DNA from: Mactromeris polynyma
Lineage: Eukaryota > Mollusca > Bivalvia > Venerida > Mactridae
Assembly (NCBI GenBank): GCA_032209605.1
Contig: JASFXZ010000111.1
Location: 204,584 to 268,583 of the forward strand
Reading direction: 5' to 3'
DNA length: 64,000 bases
The notes under the pieces are model-generated. The model was not told the DNA's origin. It saw only the letters and a program-made list of their open reading frames with translations, and made no database searches. Shown piece after piece: positions 47,501-57,414 of this stretch. Positions within the stretch are counted from its first letter, which is position 1. The number at the start of each line of letters is the position of its first letter. The position numbers and the translations under genes were made by a program.

Positions 47501-48077
47501 GTATAAATTCACTAAAAATAGTTTCCAATGAACAAATTACTGGATTAGTGGCCGGCCCTTTAAGAACAATCGGTTTGCTGTATCCATGATCTGCGCAAAA
47601 CTTCAAAGAACTTTCTAGCTCTATAGTTTTATCAACAGATTCTTCAATGCTAATAACCCTAGCTGAATTGTCATCTTGAACATTAAAATCTTTCTTTGGG
47701 GACTCAAGTCTTAATTGTTTTCTTGATTTGGAAATTGGTACACATGACCGAGTGTTGACGGACTTAGGGGTCAATGGAGATAGGGCACATCTCTTCACTC
47801 TTACCGACCCTCCCGCAACGTATTTTACTGCAGACGTTCTAAGCTGAACTATAAAGTCACATGTCTGTGTAATTTTAGTATAACAGTTTCGACAAACGCA
47901 CGTATGATCTAATTCAGACAGCGTTGACAATAACGATACATCGTCTAACAACGTTCTTAATTTGTTACAAAACCCATCAGTCGTCGCCTTTCTACTATTC
48001 AATTTATAGCATCTAGAATTACTAACGCAACATACAAAACATATTACGTCTGTTATTTTCAACGGTGTAGAAGCCAT
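41507..48077 (-). CDS. DUF6589-like protein, six exons, 936 residues
   Basis: Exons on the minus strand are 48077-47311, 46622-46439, 44640-44505, 44146-43715, 43391-43216 and 42622-41507. All junctions have GT/AG and keep one frame, giving 936 residues. The N-terminus has two Cys pairs ('ICFVCC' near residue 13 and 'CVCRNC' near 62) that could form a zinc knuckle similar to ZAD-type domains. The middle contains 'GGLDER', 'FNHLGIMLSW', then 'ITGDNLDIYVRTSHLSKERR' and 'LHMFTSNII'. The C-terminal exon has 'FQPHFELLMMVGECMLVEQF' and a 'GRKCPGF' segment. The 'GDN.D' and 'h.F' blocks recall the DUF6589 family found in fungi and in multicopy proteins of aquatic invertebrates; I hold that name at about 70%. 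Biochemical function is unknown. The gene converges on the RecQ-like helicase, and a DIRS element lies 117 bp upstream of its ATG. Confidence 0.78.
42826..42889. repeat. 26-bp direct repeat, about 2.5 copies
   Basis: 'tatatctccaatggacactt' plus 'tgatag' is repeated in tandem in intron 5 of the minus-strand gene. Confidence 0.9.
45119..45199 (-). repeat. tRNA-like SINE head in intron 2 of the DUF6589-like gene
   Basis: The minus strand reads 'ggtgtagaggtgaaggtgtc', then 'catcctggaggttgagg' and 'gggtttaagcc', followed by 'gtcacgac'. The A-box/B-box spacing and the 'cctggaggtt' body resemble bivalve tRNA-derived SINEs. Not a functional tRNA. Confidence 0.5.
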
Positions 48078-48093
48078 TTTGAACGACCATGAT

Positions 48094-48115
48094 CATGTGA
48101 CTAAAAAGTCACGTG
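48094..48115. promoter_or_regulatory. E-box-containing imperfect palindrome upstream of the DUF6589-like ATG
   Basis: GTGACT-aaaa-AGTCAC is a 6-bp perfect stem extended to CATGTGACT/AGTCACGTG with one wobble, and it includes CACGTG. It lies 17-38 bp upstream of the start codon of the minus-strand gene. A transcription-factor site is possible but unproven. Confidence 0.3.
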
Positions 48116-48193
48116 AATCCGAAAGTAGTCCGAGCCTACGACAGAGGTAAATGTAATGATAGCCGATAGTGTAAGAGAGTGAATAAACTGTAG

Positions 48194-48264
48194 TTCTATT
48201 TCGTTCAGAAATAATTATTTTCGTCTAAAATGAGATCGCCTTCCGTTCGCGCATGCGCATCAGT
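48194..48264 (+). repeat. left inverted terminal repeat of the DIRS element
   Basis: The outer part (48194-48235, from 'ttctatttcgttcag' to 'aaaatgaga') is exactly reverse-complementary to 50830-50871. The inner 38 bp (48227-48264) are exactly inverted at 51123-51160. Confidence 0.9.
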
Positions 48265-48488
48265 GTGCTTCCGTTTGCGAGAGAAAAAACGTGGTTCGTC
48301 GTGCGTAGCGTGACTTTTTTATGTATTTACAGTCATTTGTATACGTGTATGGTGGTTTTTATTACACAAATACATTTATCAGGGATTTGTTCTTTGCGCC
48401 TAGCGTGAAGTTTGTGACTGTCATTCGTTTTTTTTACGAATTGTTTCTATATTTGCACTGCCCGTAGGGTGGTGGGGTAAAGTGAATT

Positions 48489-48829
48489 ATGGCGGATACG
48501 CCGAAAGAAGTAGAGAGAAAAGGAAAAGCTCGTGCCGGATCTTCTAAAGAGTCAAGCAAAGTGTCTAGTAAACATATTAGTGAAAATTCTGAAAAATCTA
48601 GCCAGAAAAATGTTAATGAAAGTGGTAAAGAGAAAAATGATAGTTCAAATGAAATTATAGACATTTTGAGGTCCATCAGAACAGACCAAACTACTTTAGT
48701 GACTAGGCTTGACAATATGGAAAGCAAATTTGAGGAGTATGATCAAAGTGCTTGATTGTCACTTAGATGATGATACCCCACCTCCCAGTAAAAGGCAACG
48801 TCTAGATGTAGCCTCGGTGTCTAACCGGT
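48489..48829 (+). pseudogene. DIRS ORF1 (gag-like) N-terminal fragment
   Basis: An 88-codon frame starts 'MADTPKEVERKGKARAGSS' and is rich in Ser, Lys and Glu. It has a short coiled-coil-like end ('DILRSIRTDQTTLVTRLDNM') as in DIRS gag-like proteins. It stops at 48753, but the next frame continues plausibly ('LDDDTPPPSKRQRLD', a possible nuclear-localisation-like KRQR) to 48829. Then the internal deletion joint is reached. The remainder of ORF1 is missing. Confidence 0.65.
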
Positions 48830-48834
48830 AGACT

Positions 48835-49952
48835 ATGGTAGATTACATTATAGAAACTTAGAAAAAGCAAAATCTTTTGTATTAAAACGGAGTCTCGGAA
48901 ATTTTGAGGCTAAGATGGATATTACAAGTTTCATGAGAAATGATTTATCTTGGTGGGTCAGAAATGTACACTGTCAGTATAGAAAAATTGATAGAGGAAA
49001 TCCTGAAGTGGTTATCCAAACTGACAGTTCAAACTTAGGCTGGGGGTTTGTTTGTGACAGTATTACAGCAAATGGCAGGTGGAAACCTAGTGAGCAAAAC
49101 CTTCACATAAATGTTTTAGAACTAAAGGCTATTTTCTTTGCTGTCAAAGCACTTGCAGACAAAATCGCAAATAAACATGTGAAAATCCTCTCTGATTCTA
49201 CTACCGCAGTCTGCTATGTCAATAATATGGGTGGTTGCAAGTCGATTGAATGTAATGATGTGAGTAAATCGATATGGCTGTGCTGTATTGAGCAAAATAT
49301 TTGGCTTACATGTGCACACATTCCAGGCAAACAAAATGAGGCTGATGGCCCTTCCCGGCACTTTAATGACAATATTGAGTGGGAATTAAGACAGGATATA
49401 TTTCAGAAAATATGTGATATTTGGCAGAAACCTGTTATAGACCTTTTTGCTTCTAGATTAAATCACAAAGTGGAGCAATACTGTGCTTACAGACCAGATC
49501 CTGATGCATTATTCATTGATGCTTTTACTCTTGATTGGAGTGTTTATGAATGCTCATATATTTTTTGTCCTTTCAGTCTGATCAATCGTTGCATTCGAAA
49601 TATCATATCAGACCAAGCACGAGCAATCATGGTCGTTCCTTTGTGGACAACGCAGTTATGGTTTCCAGTACTTCTTCGCATTCTAGTGGACCATCCAAGA
49701 GTATTACCGAAAAGCGAAACTTTATTGCAGCTCAAACATCTGCAGATAAAGCACCCTATGGGGAAACGGTTAAAAATGATAGTGTGTTTAGTATCGGGAA
49801 TTCATTCCGAAGCCAGGGTTTTTCAAAGAAAGCTACCGCAATCTTCCTTGCATCGTGGCGGACATCAACTAAGCAACAATACAAAACTTACATCAATAGG
49901 TGGTTATGTTTCTGTAATAAATGGAAAGTTAGTGAAGTACAGCCGTCTGTGA
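48835..49952 (+). CDS. DIRS RT C-terminal remnant and RNase H
   Basis: After the deletion joint the frame reads 'GRLHYRNLEKAKSFVLKRSL', the segment that follows the RT palm in DIRS proteins. RNase H comes next: 'VIQTDSSNLGWGFVCD' (first Asp), 'LHINVLELKAIFFAV' (catalytic Glu), 'ILSDSTTAVCYVN' (Asp) and 'HIPGKQNEADGPSR' (His...Asp). The conserved DIRS tail 'VIDLFASRLNHKVEQY' and 'FCPFSLINRCI' follows. The YxDD polymerase box is absent because the RT core is deleted. The last 400 bases overlap the recombinase ORF in another frame, as in other DIRS elements. Likely translated only as a fragment. Confidence 0.88.
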
Positions 49953-50761
49953 ATGATGTAATAGAATTTTTAACAGAGTTGTTTGAAAAAGGCGTAGGTT
50001 ACAGTTGCATAAACACTGCCAGATCTGCATTGTCTTCATTAGGAATAAAACTGGACTCTGTTTCTGTTGGAAGTCATCCGCTTGTAGCTCGATTTTTACG
50101 TGGAGTTTATAATATTAGGCCAGTGAAACCCCGTTACTCTGATATTTGGGATGTGAATAAAGTACTCGTTTATTTGAGAACACTGTCACCTGTCAAGGAA
50201 CTGACATTAAAAGATCTGACACTAAAATTAGTTATGCTGATGGGTTTAACGAATGCAACGAGGGTGCAGACATTATACATGTTATCTGTTAAAAAGTTAC
50301 AAAAGTTAAAGTTCCAGTTTGTAATTTATGTTGATGGACTTCTCAAGCAGAGTCGTCCAGGATTTAATGTTAATTTTTTGAAATTTGAAGCATACCCGCC
50401 AGACAGGCGACTTTGTGTGTATTATGTGATTAAAGAATATTTGAAACGCACAGAACTTCTGAGAGCTGAAGAAGAGAGTAAACTTCTCATTAGTTATACA
50501 AGACCACACAAGGCAGTTACAAAGGATACTGTTGCAAGGTGGATAAAGACAGTTATGGCTAGGTCAGGAATTGACATAAATAGATACGGACCTCATACAA
50601 TAAGAGCCGCATCAACTTCAAAAGCATGTGATAAAGGCGTTCCGATACAAAGCATTCTTCATGCGGGGGGATGGACTAATACGGGAACATTCCAGACGTT
50701 CTACAATAAGACTATAAGGAATGAAAAAAGTTTCAGTGATGTTGTGATGAATTTATCATAG
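49550..50761 (+). CDS. DIRS tyrosine recombinase, intact
   Basis: A 403-codon ORF starts inside the RNase H ORF in a different frame. The N-terminal part resembles core-binding domains ('STKQQYKTYINRWLCFC', 'INTARSALSS'). Catalytic residues follow: R238 in 'NATRVQ', H349-x-x-R352 in 'PHTIRAAS', the box 'HAGGWTN' (His371/Trp375) and Tyr385 in 'FYNK'. This R...HxxR...(H/W)...Y set is that of lambda-integrase-type recombinases. In DIRS elements it inserts a circular DNA copy without duplicating the target. Length and motifs look complete, so the enzyme could be functional. Confidence 0.92.
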   Translation: MLIYFLSFQSDQSLHSKYHIRPSTSNHGRSFVDNAVMVSSTSSHSSGPSKSITEKRNFIAAQTSADKAPYGETVKNDSVFSIGNSFRSQGFSKKATAIFLASWRTSTKQQYKTYINRWLCFCNKWKVSEVQPSVNDVIEFLTELFEKGVGYSCINTARSALSSLGIKLDSVSVGSHPLVARFLRGVYNIRPVKPRYSDIWDVNKVLVYLRTLSPVKELTLKDLTLKLVMLMGLTNATRVQTLYMLSVKKLQKLKFQFVIYVDGLLKQSRPGFNVNFLKFEAYPPDRRLCVYYVIKEYLKRTELLRAEEESKLLISYTRPHKAVTKDTVARWIKTVMARSGIDINRYGPHTIRAASTSKACDKGVPIQSILHAGGWTNTGTFQTFYNKTIRNEKSFSDVVMNLS

Positions 50762-50829
50762 GTAAAAAGATTTTTTATTCAACTGATTGGGTGTTTCTCG
50801 TTGAGATTTTCTGTTTTTCTACGTTGAAA

Positions 50830-50957
50830 TCTCATTTTAGACGAAAATAATTATTTCTGAACGAAATAGAATTATTAAATTAAACGAGACTTACCTGGTA
50901 AGTTGAAGTATAATTTGAATTCTATGAGTTCTGATTAATTATATTGAGTACTAAAAT
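50830..50957 (+). repeat. DIRS internal complementary region (circle-junction copy)
   Basis: The first part (50830-50871) is the exact reverse complement of the left outer end. The second part (about 50868-50957, from 'gaattattaaattaaacgag' to 'gagtactaaaat') is the reverse complement of the right outer end (51155-51243). Together they represent the joined ends of a circular intermediate, as expected for a DIRS internal complementary region. Confidence 0.9.
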
Positions 50958-51122
50958 CCCACTCAAAACCCACCCAGAACTCATGGAATTCAGAAAACTT
51001 GGTTCTTTTGAAATGTATTTACATATGTGACGTGAATGGTAAACCTGAAATTTATTATTAGTATGTATATACTCTAGTAAATAGGAACGCGGTTGGTAGT
51101 AAAACAGAAAATCGGGTTAAAG

Positions 51123-51243
51123 ACTGATGCGCATGCGCGAACGGAAGGCGATCTCATTTTAGTACTCAATATAATTAATCAGAACTCATAGAATTCAAAT
51201 TATACTTCAACTTACCAGGTAAGTCTCGTTTAATTTAATAATT
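51123..51243 (-). repeat. right inverted terminal repeat of the DIRS element
   Basis: Inner 38 bp (51123-51160) are the perfect inverse of 48227-48264. The outer 85-90 bp, to 'gtctcgtttaatttaataat', are complementary to 50868-50957. The end is placed where complementarity to the internal region stops. Confidence 0.88.
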
Positions 51244-52719
51244 ATACTGGAAGAAATGAATATGTGTGCAAGAACTACATGTATTAAAATAATTAAAGTT
51301 AGTGTTTATTCATCGATACATTTATATGTTTCAATACTAGAATATCTATCTGTGTTTTAAATCGAACGCAATTCCATCACCACCCCCATTCCAACTGATT
51401 CCTTCTATCACAAGAACATATTTTTAGGTAATTTGCAGATGGATTCATGTATAACGAACTAGTAAACAGTTTACTCTATAGACAAAATCAGGGCTGTCTC
51501 TTGGGAATTTTACATCACAGGATACATGTAATAATAAACAAAAGACATTGAGTTTCTATGATTTTAAGCAAAATATGTCACTTAAAATAATAATGCTCCA
51601 AACCATTTCTTGGTTCTCTGTTCACTTAACTTGTAAATGTATTTATGTAGAATTCGTCTATTTATGTATCTTCTTTCTAAATGTGAAATCTTGTCCCAGT
51701 TTGGGGAGAAAAATATATTGCAGTGCAGGGAGAATGGGGCCCTTTGTTGTCACAAAACTTCCTAGAAAGAATTAAGATTAATAAAGGGGCACTATGGTCA
51801 ATTTATGAGCTTAGGAAATAGGAAATAAGTTTAATAACAACAGAAAAAAATTCTCATCTTTATTTAATAAATTTTCTGAACAATACTCCAAATATCATTC
51901 ACTTTTTTAGTGATGAAACCATATACCTGTTCACTTTGTGACTCAAAGGTTGATACATAAGTTATAACTGTCTCGCACGGTTTGACTAAGCAATGACAAA
52001 ATCAAAGTGTCCATTTCTCTATATTCATAAACAGGATTGCGAATATCGCGGGTTTTATCTCACATGAAAATCTCGCTGCTTGCGAGAGTTCAAGCAAATC
52101 TTAACAAATATGCATGTAGTAGAAAGTTTCCAATCTATTTTATTTATATGTGGTTTTATAGCGCATCGACAGCTTCGGTCATTTAGCACGCAAGGAATGT
52201 AAAAAAACATGTGAAACTAAAAAGGTTTTCTTCAGATAATGTACTTGTATGTTAAATTGGTGTAAATATAGTGGGTAATTAGGGTAAGAATATCTTTTTA
52301 TGTACCAGGGTGAGCGAGGCAATCCTCATTCACCGGTGGTTTATATTGTCTTTGCCTACATGTAGTAAACAAAATACAAAATCACCCAATGGAAACAGTA
52401 AGTGTAAGTCTAACAGAATACAGTGTTATATATTGTGTAAGTATAACATGTTAATTTCAAGGGACATTAGAATTATTACTGAAAGTGATTAATACCACAA
52501 ACTCCCAGAAGGTTAACAATATCAGCATATAGTTAAAGGCTTAAGCTCTTAAACGTCTTGACTACATCTCAAAACAGATGCCACGCAAATGTACACTTTA
52601 TGGTGATATTGTACAGCAGTTTCTATTGCAAACCTTCTATATATCATTTTCGAACTTGGTAAGTGGGGCCTTAATGGCCATTATAACATATCATTTATAG
52701 TATTATAGTTTCTCAAAAT
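51244..52719. other. gene-free stretch
   Basis: No gene, RNA or repeat recognised. Small ORFs only. Confidence 0.5.
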
Positions 52720-53425
52720 TTAAGCAAAGGGTTACTAGGGTGGCACTGTACAAAAATACAATGAGGGGTTTGGATTTGTAAAAAAACATGGCTGCCAGGG
52801 GGGGGCTGAGCTATTTTTCCTGTATGCATATAGTGGAAACTTCAAAAATCTTCTTGTCATAAAGTGCTGACTCATATTTCCTACCACTTCCTACAAATGT
52901 TCCGTAGGTGATACTTTACCAAAACGGTTCAAATATTTTGGGTTCGTCAAAAAACATGACCGCCATTTTTTCCTATATGTATATTGTTGAAACTTCAAAA
53001 CTCTTCTTTTCAAAAACTTGGGGCCCATTTTGGTATTAGTTCATACAGATAGTCCTTGGGTGACCCTCTAGCGAAATTGTTCAAATTATTTAAATTAGTC
53101 AAAAAAACATGGCCACTGTTCATGCATGTATTATAGTTGAAACTTCAAACAATTTCTTGTCAAAAACTACAGCCACAATTTTGATATGATTTCACCTCAA
53201 TGTTCATAAGGTGATATTTTATCAAGATTCTTCAAATGATTTGTATTCTTCAAAACACATGGATGCCAGGTGTGGGGCGGAGCCTCTTTTCCTGTATGTA
53301 TATAGTGGACACTACAAATTTATTCTTGTCATAAACTACTGACCCAATTGTGAAATAATTTCACCTAAATGTTCCTTGGGTAACCCGCTACAAAGATTGT
53401 TAAATATTGTTAAAGTCACTACTAC
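52720..53425. repeat. diverged repeat units of 150-200 bp, about four copies
   Basis: Landmarks recur in order: 'aaaaaacatgg(c/a)', 'gccagg.g.ggg', 'ctgtatg.atatagt', 'gaaacttcaaa', 'tcttgtcaaaaact', 'tttcac..aatgttcc' and 'tgggtgac'. Four diverged, partly incomplete copies lie head to tail. The family is familiar from bivalve non-coding DNA. No protein is encoded. Confidence 0.75.
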
Positions 53426-53521
53426 ACCCTGCACTACCAGTGAATATAGGTTTCACATTTGGCCTATAACCATATGACTCTTGTAGCTCGTCATTTCTTT
53501 GGTGCATTACCACTTTTGCTG

Positions 53522-53785
53522 TTATTGGTCAACAGTGTCACAGAAGGATTTTGTGATGTTTTTCCACTTCCTTCTGTTCTGCTTGCCCTGCAGAAGCATT
53601 AAACTGATCAGAATGAAGTTCTGCTGCGATTAGACTCCATACATGCTTCTTCTTAACGCTAGGTTTGGACAACATGCATTCATGTTGCTGATGAAGATGA
53701 ATCAGTGCATGCATCTTTTCCTTCGACCAATTTAGACTGTCTGTAGAAGTCCATGGATTAACTGTGCCCTTGGTTGAAGTTGAAT
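53522..53785 (-). pseudogene. Myb/SANT-like (trihelix-type) DNA-binding exon, frameshifted
   Basis: After an acceptor-like 'tttagttacag' (minus strand) the exon starts at 53785. It reads 'LNWSKEKMHALIHLHQQHE', 'KKKHVWSLIAAEL' and 'SAGQAEQK', the pattern of Myb/SANT-like domains with Trp at the start of helices 1 and 3 and the 'qc..KWk.l' block. The expected 'KWKNITKSF' comes one frame over, followed by a stop at 53522, so one base has been gained or lost near 53562. Such domains occur in host regulators and in the accessory Myb-like protein of Harbinger elements. No neighbouring exon was found. Confidence 0.6.
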
Positions 53786-53825
53786 CTGTAACTAAAACAA
53801 ACACAATATACATTACTTGCATACA

Positions 53826-54146
53826 CAGGGCTCTAGAAATATACTAGCCCGACGTCCCAGACTAGTCTCATGCTGAATCGAGCTACCAACAGTTGAGTTG
53901 AAGTGAGTCCGGGACAAGTCTGTGTTTAAAGCTAACCAACATCAGCAATTGTTCAGTTGAAAATCAAACCTTAGTATGCCACAAGCACATACATGTGATA
54001 ATTAATTTTAGATTGTGGAGCTAGCATTGTGTATGTTTATTGGTTACTTAATTTATTGATATTCTCAGACAACTAGCTTCCTAAGTCAAAATTTATATTT
54101 CCATTAGTACCGGACAAGTGTTTTTTCAAAAACATTGTAGAGCCCA
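53826..54146. mobile_element. non-autonomous TIR element, possibly hAT-like
   Basis: The left end 'cagggctctagaaat' and right end 'attgtagagcccag' form an inverted repeat of about 10 bp with one mismatch. The interior (320 bp) has no ORF. CAGGGCTC ends resemble hAT-type MITEs and the hairpin at 41366. A clear 8-bp target-site duplication was not found, so the call is tentative. Confidence 0.45.
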
Positions 54147-55008
54147 GATACCAAAAACACCTCGGCTAGTATACAACATTTCATTGTTTAAATATGTGTT
54201 GGGTCATAATATGTTTATCTCGGCACCTATTATGACAACCCACTGACAAAACATTTGTTTACAAATATAACTGAAGAAGTAATACAGCGGGTTTGGTAGT
54301 GCCACACCTTCATGTGGTGATCATTTGTGTGAAGTTTCATTAAGTTACCTCAGACCACTTCCGTTACTATTCCGGGAAATTCCGTTTTTGCATAGCAACG
54401 ACTTTCCATACGACGAAATGGTAACATAGGATATTTCTCAAACTAAGGATAATGTTTTGTCTAAGATAGTTCTACGAGGCTTCTTGAATACGACTTAGGA
54501 GAAGAAATAATTTACTCTTATCTAAGAAATTTCTTTAAGTTTACGAAATTTCTTACGAAAAAATCTAATATGCTTTATGAATACAGAACCTGATGTATAG
54601 ATGAAATGAATTGATGAATTAACCCCCGTATCACATGAGGGCCTGTGCAACGAGTGTCTAACACTTAAAGCAGGTTCATTAACTCTTTTGGATCCTAAAT
54701 AGTAACTAATGTGGCCCCATTTAATATTTGTCCATCTTGAAATGCATTTGCATTGGATGCAGAATGTAAGTCTGGGAGGTGCAAAAGGATCTAATTAGAG
54801 GTATTGTCTTCATTTAGTGAACATTTCGACTATTCAACTTCCCTTTATATAATAATTTGGTATCCACCATGCCTGAGCCTGATCCATTATTGGTCATTAG
54901 TTGTTTTATAACAATTTGACATAAAAGTATAAAACTATCCAAATTAATTAATACATTAATTGAGATTCACTAACTTATAGTCAATTTTATTTAATACCAA
55001 GTAATATA
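54147..55008. other. gene-free stretch
   Basis: No gene recognised. Confidence 0.5.
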
Positions 55009-55190
55009 TAGAAGGCATAGGTTTTCATACTCCATATAAACTCTACCCTTCCTATAGTGTTCGGTAGAACAACTAGTTATATGGCAATTTTTGACAGTCG
55101 CATTTTACGAGTATCACTGTTATTGAATGTCAAGCTATTAGAAGGCATGGGTTTTACTACTCCATATAAACGCTACCCTTCTATGGTATT
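55009..55190. repeat. direct repeat of a roughly 50-bp block, offset about 130 bp
   Basis: 'tagaaggcat.ggttttc/act' followed by 'actccatataaac.ctaccct' and 'tct.tggt/agtgtt' occurs at 55009 and again at 55139, with several substitutions. Confidence 0.8.
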
Positions 55191-55266
55191 CTCGGTGGCC
55201 AGTGGCAAAGAGCTTCACTTGCCGTGATTGTTTCACATAGTTTCTGGAAAGTTTAATGCAGTTTGC

Positions 55267-57414
55267 TATAGCATATATCAATATTCAATCAATTGAACTG
55301 TCGTAAAGTATATGTATTATGATGTAAACTATGATAATATTGCATAACAAATGATTGTAAGATATTTGTATTAAGTAGAAAGTATTGATTTAAAATGCAT
55401 AGAATCGTAATGTATTAACTCTTAATGTTGTATCACAGGTCAGAAACAACGAACTTGTCTACAGAAACGTATAGAATCGTAATGTATTAACTCTAAATGT
55501 TGTATCATAGGTCAGAAACAATAAACTTGTCTACAGAAACGTATAGAATCGTAATGTATTAACTCTAAATGTTGTATCATAGGTCAGAAACAATGAACAT
55601 GTCTACAGAAACATATAGAATCGTAATGTGTTAACTCTAAATGTTGTATCACATGTCAGAAACAACGAACTTGTCTTCAGAAACGTATATAATCGTAAGG
55701 TGTTAACTCTAAATGTTGTATCACAGGTCAGAAACAATGAACTTGTCTACAGAAACGTATATAATCGTAATGTGTTAACTCTAAATGTTGTATCATAGGT
55801 CAGAAACAATGAACTTGTCTACAGAAACATATAGAATCGTAATGTATTAACTCTAAATGTTGTACCATAGGTCAGAAACAATGAACTTGTCTACAGAAAC
55901 GTATAGAATCGTAATGTGTTAACTCTAAATGTTGTATCACAGGTCAGAAACAACGAACTGGTCTACAGAAACGTATAGAATCGTAATGTATTTACTCTAA
56001 ATGCTGTATCAAAGGTCAGAAACAATGAACTTGTCTACAGAAACGTATAGAATCGTAATGTGTTAACTCTAAATGCTGTATCACAGGTCAGAAACAATGA
56101 ACTTGTCTACAGAAACGTATAGAATCGTAATGTATTAACTCTAAATGTTGTATCACAGGTCAGAAACAACGAACTGGTCTACAGAAACGTATATACTCGT
56201 AATGTATTAACTCTAAATGTTGTATCACAGGTCAGAAACAACGAACTTGTCTACAGAAACGTACAGAATCGTAATGTATTAACTCTAAATGTTGTACCAT
56301 AGGTCAGAAACAACGAACTTGTCTACAGAAACGTATAGAATCGTAATGTGTTAACTCTAAATGTTGTACCATAGGACAGAAACAACGAACTGGCCTACAG
56401 AAACGTATAGAATCGTAATGTATTAACTCTAAATGTTGTACCAAAGGTCAGAAACAATGAACTTGTCTACAGAAACGTATAGAATCGTAATGTGTTAACT
56501 CTAAATGTTGTACCATAGGTCAGAAACAACGAACTGGCCTACAGAAACGTATAGAATCGTAATGTGTTAACTCTAAATGTTGTATCACAGGTCAGAAACA
56601 ACGAACTTGTCTACAGAAACGTATAGAATCGTAATGTGTTAACTCTAAATGTTGTATCACAGGTCAGAAACAACGAACTTGTCTACAGAAACGTATAGAA
56701 TCGTAATGTGTTAACTCTAAATGTTGTATCACAGGTCAGAAACAACGAACTTGTCTACAGAAACGTATAGAATCGTAATGTGTTAACTCTAAATGTTGTA
56801 TCACAGGTCAGAAACAACGAACTTGTCTACAGAAACGTATAGAATCGTAATGTATTAACTCTAAATGCTGTATCATAGGTCAGAAACAATGAACTTGTCT
56901 ACAGAAACGTATAGAATCGTAATGTGTTAACTCTAAATGTTGTACCATAGGTCAGAAACAACGAACTTGTCTACAGAAACGTATAGAATCGTAATGTGTT
57001 AACTCTAAATGTTGTACCATAGGACAGAAACAACGAACTGGCCTACAGAAACGCATAGAATCGTAATGTATTAACTCTAAATGTTGTACCAAAGGTCAGA
57101 AACAATGAACTTGTCTACAGAAACGTATAGAATCGTAATGTGTTAACTCTAAATGTTGTACCATAGGTCAGAAACAACGAACTGGCCTACAGAAACGTAT
57201 AGAATCGTAATGTGTTAACTCTAAATGTTGTATCACAGGTCAGAAACAACGAACTTGTCTACAGAAACGTATAGAATTGTTATAGCATATATCAATATTC
57301 AATCAATTGAACTGTCGTAAAGTATATGTATTATGATGTAAACTATGATAATATTGCATAACAAATGATTGTAAGATATTTGTATTAAGTAGAAAGTATT
57401 GATTTAAAATGCAT
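55267..57414. repeat. roughly 2-kb tandem duplication: 134-bp flank plus satellite array
   Basis: The non-satellite segment at 55267-55400 ('tatagcatatatcaatattc' to 'gatttaaaatgcat') reappears almost unchanged at 57281-57414, inside the 72-bp array. The whole block of flank plus array was therefore duplicated with an offset of about 2,014 bp. Confidence 0.9.

Larger units (their letters stand above)
48194..51243 (+). mobile_element. DIRS-type tyrosine-recombinase retrotransposon, internally deleted
   Basis: The element has the DIRS layout: inverted terminal repeats, overlapping ORFs and an internal complementary region. The inner ITR core at 48227-48264 ('gagatcgccttccgttcgcg' and flanks) is perfectly inverted at 51123-51160. 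The outer arms differ, and both are found as reverse complements head to head at 50830-50957. Proteins present are a gag-like N-terminus, RNase H and a tyrosine recombinase. The reverse-transcriptase core is missing, so at 3.0 kb it is shorter than the usual 5-6 kb. It could move only if supplied with RT. Confidence 0.9.
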
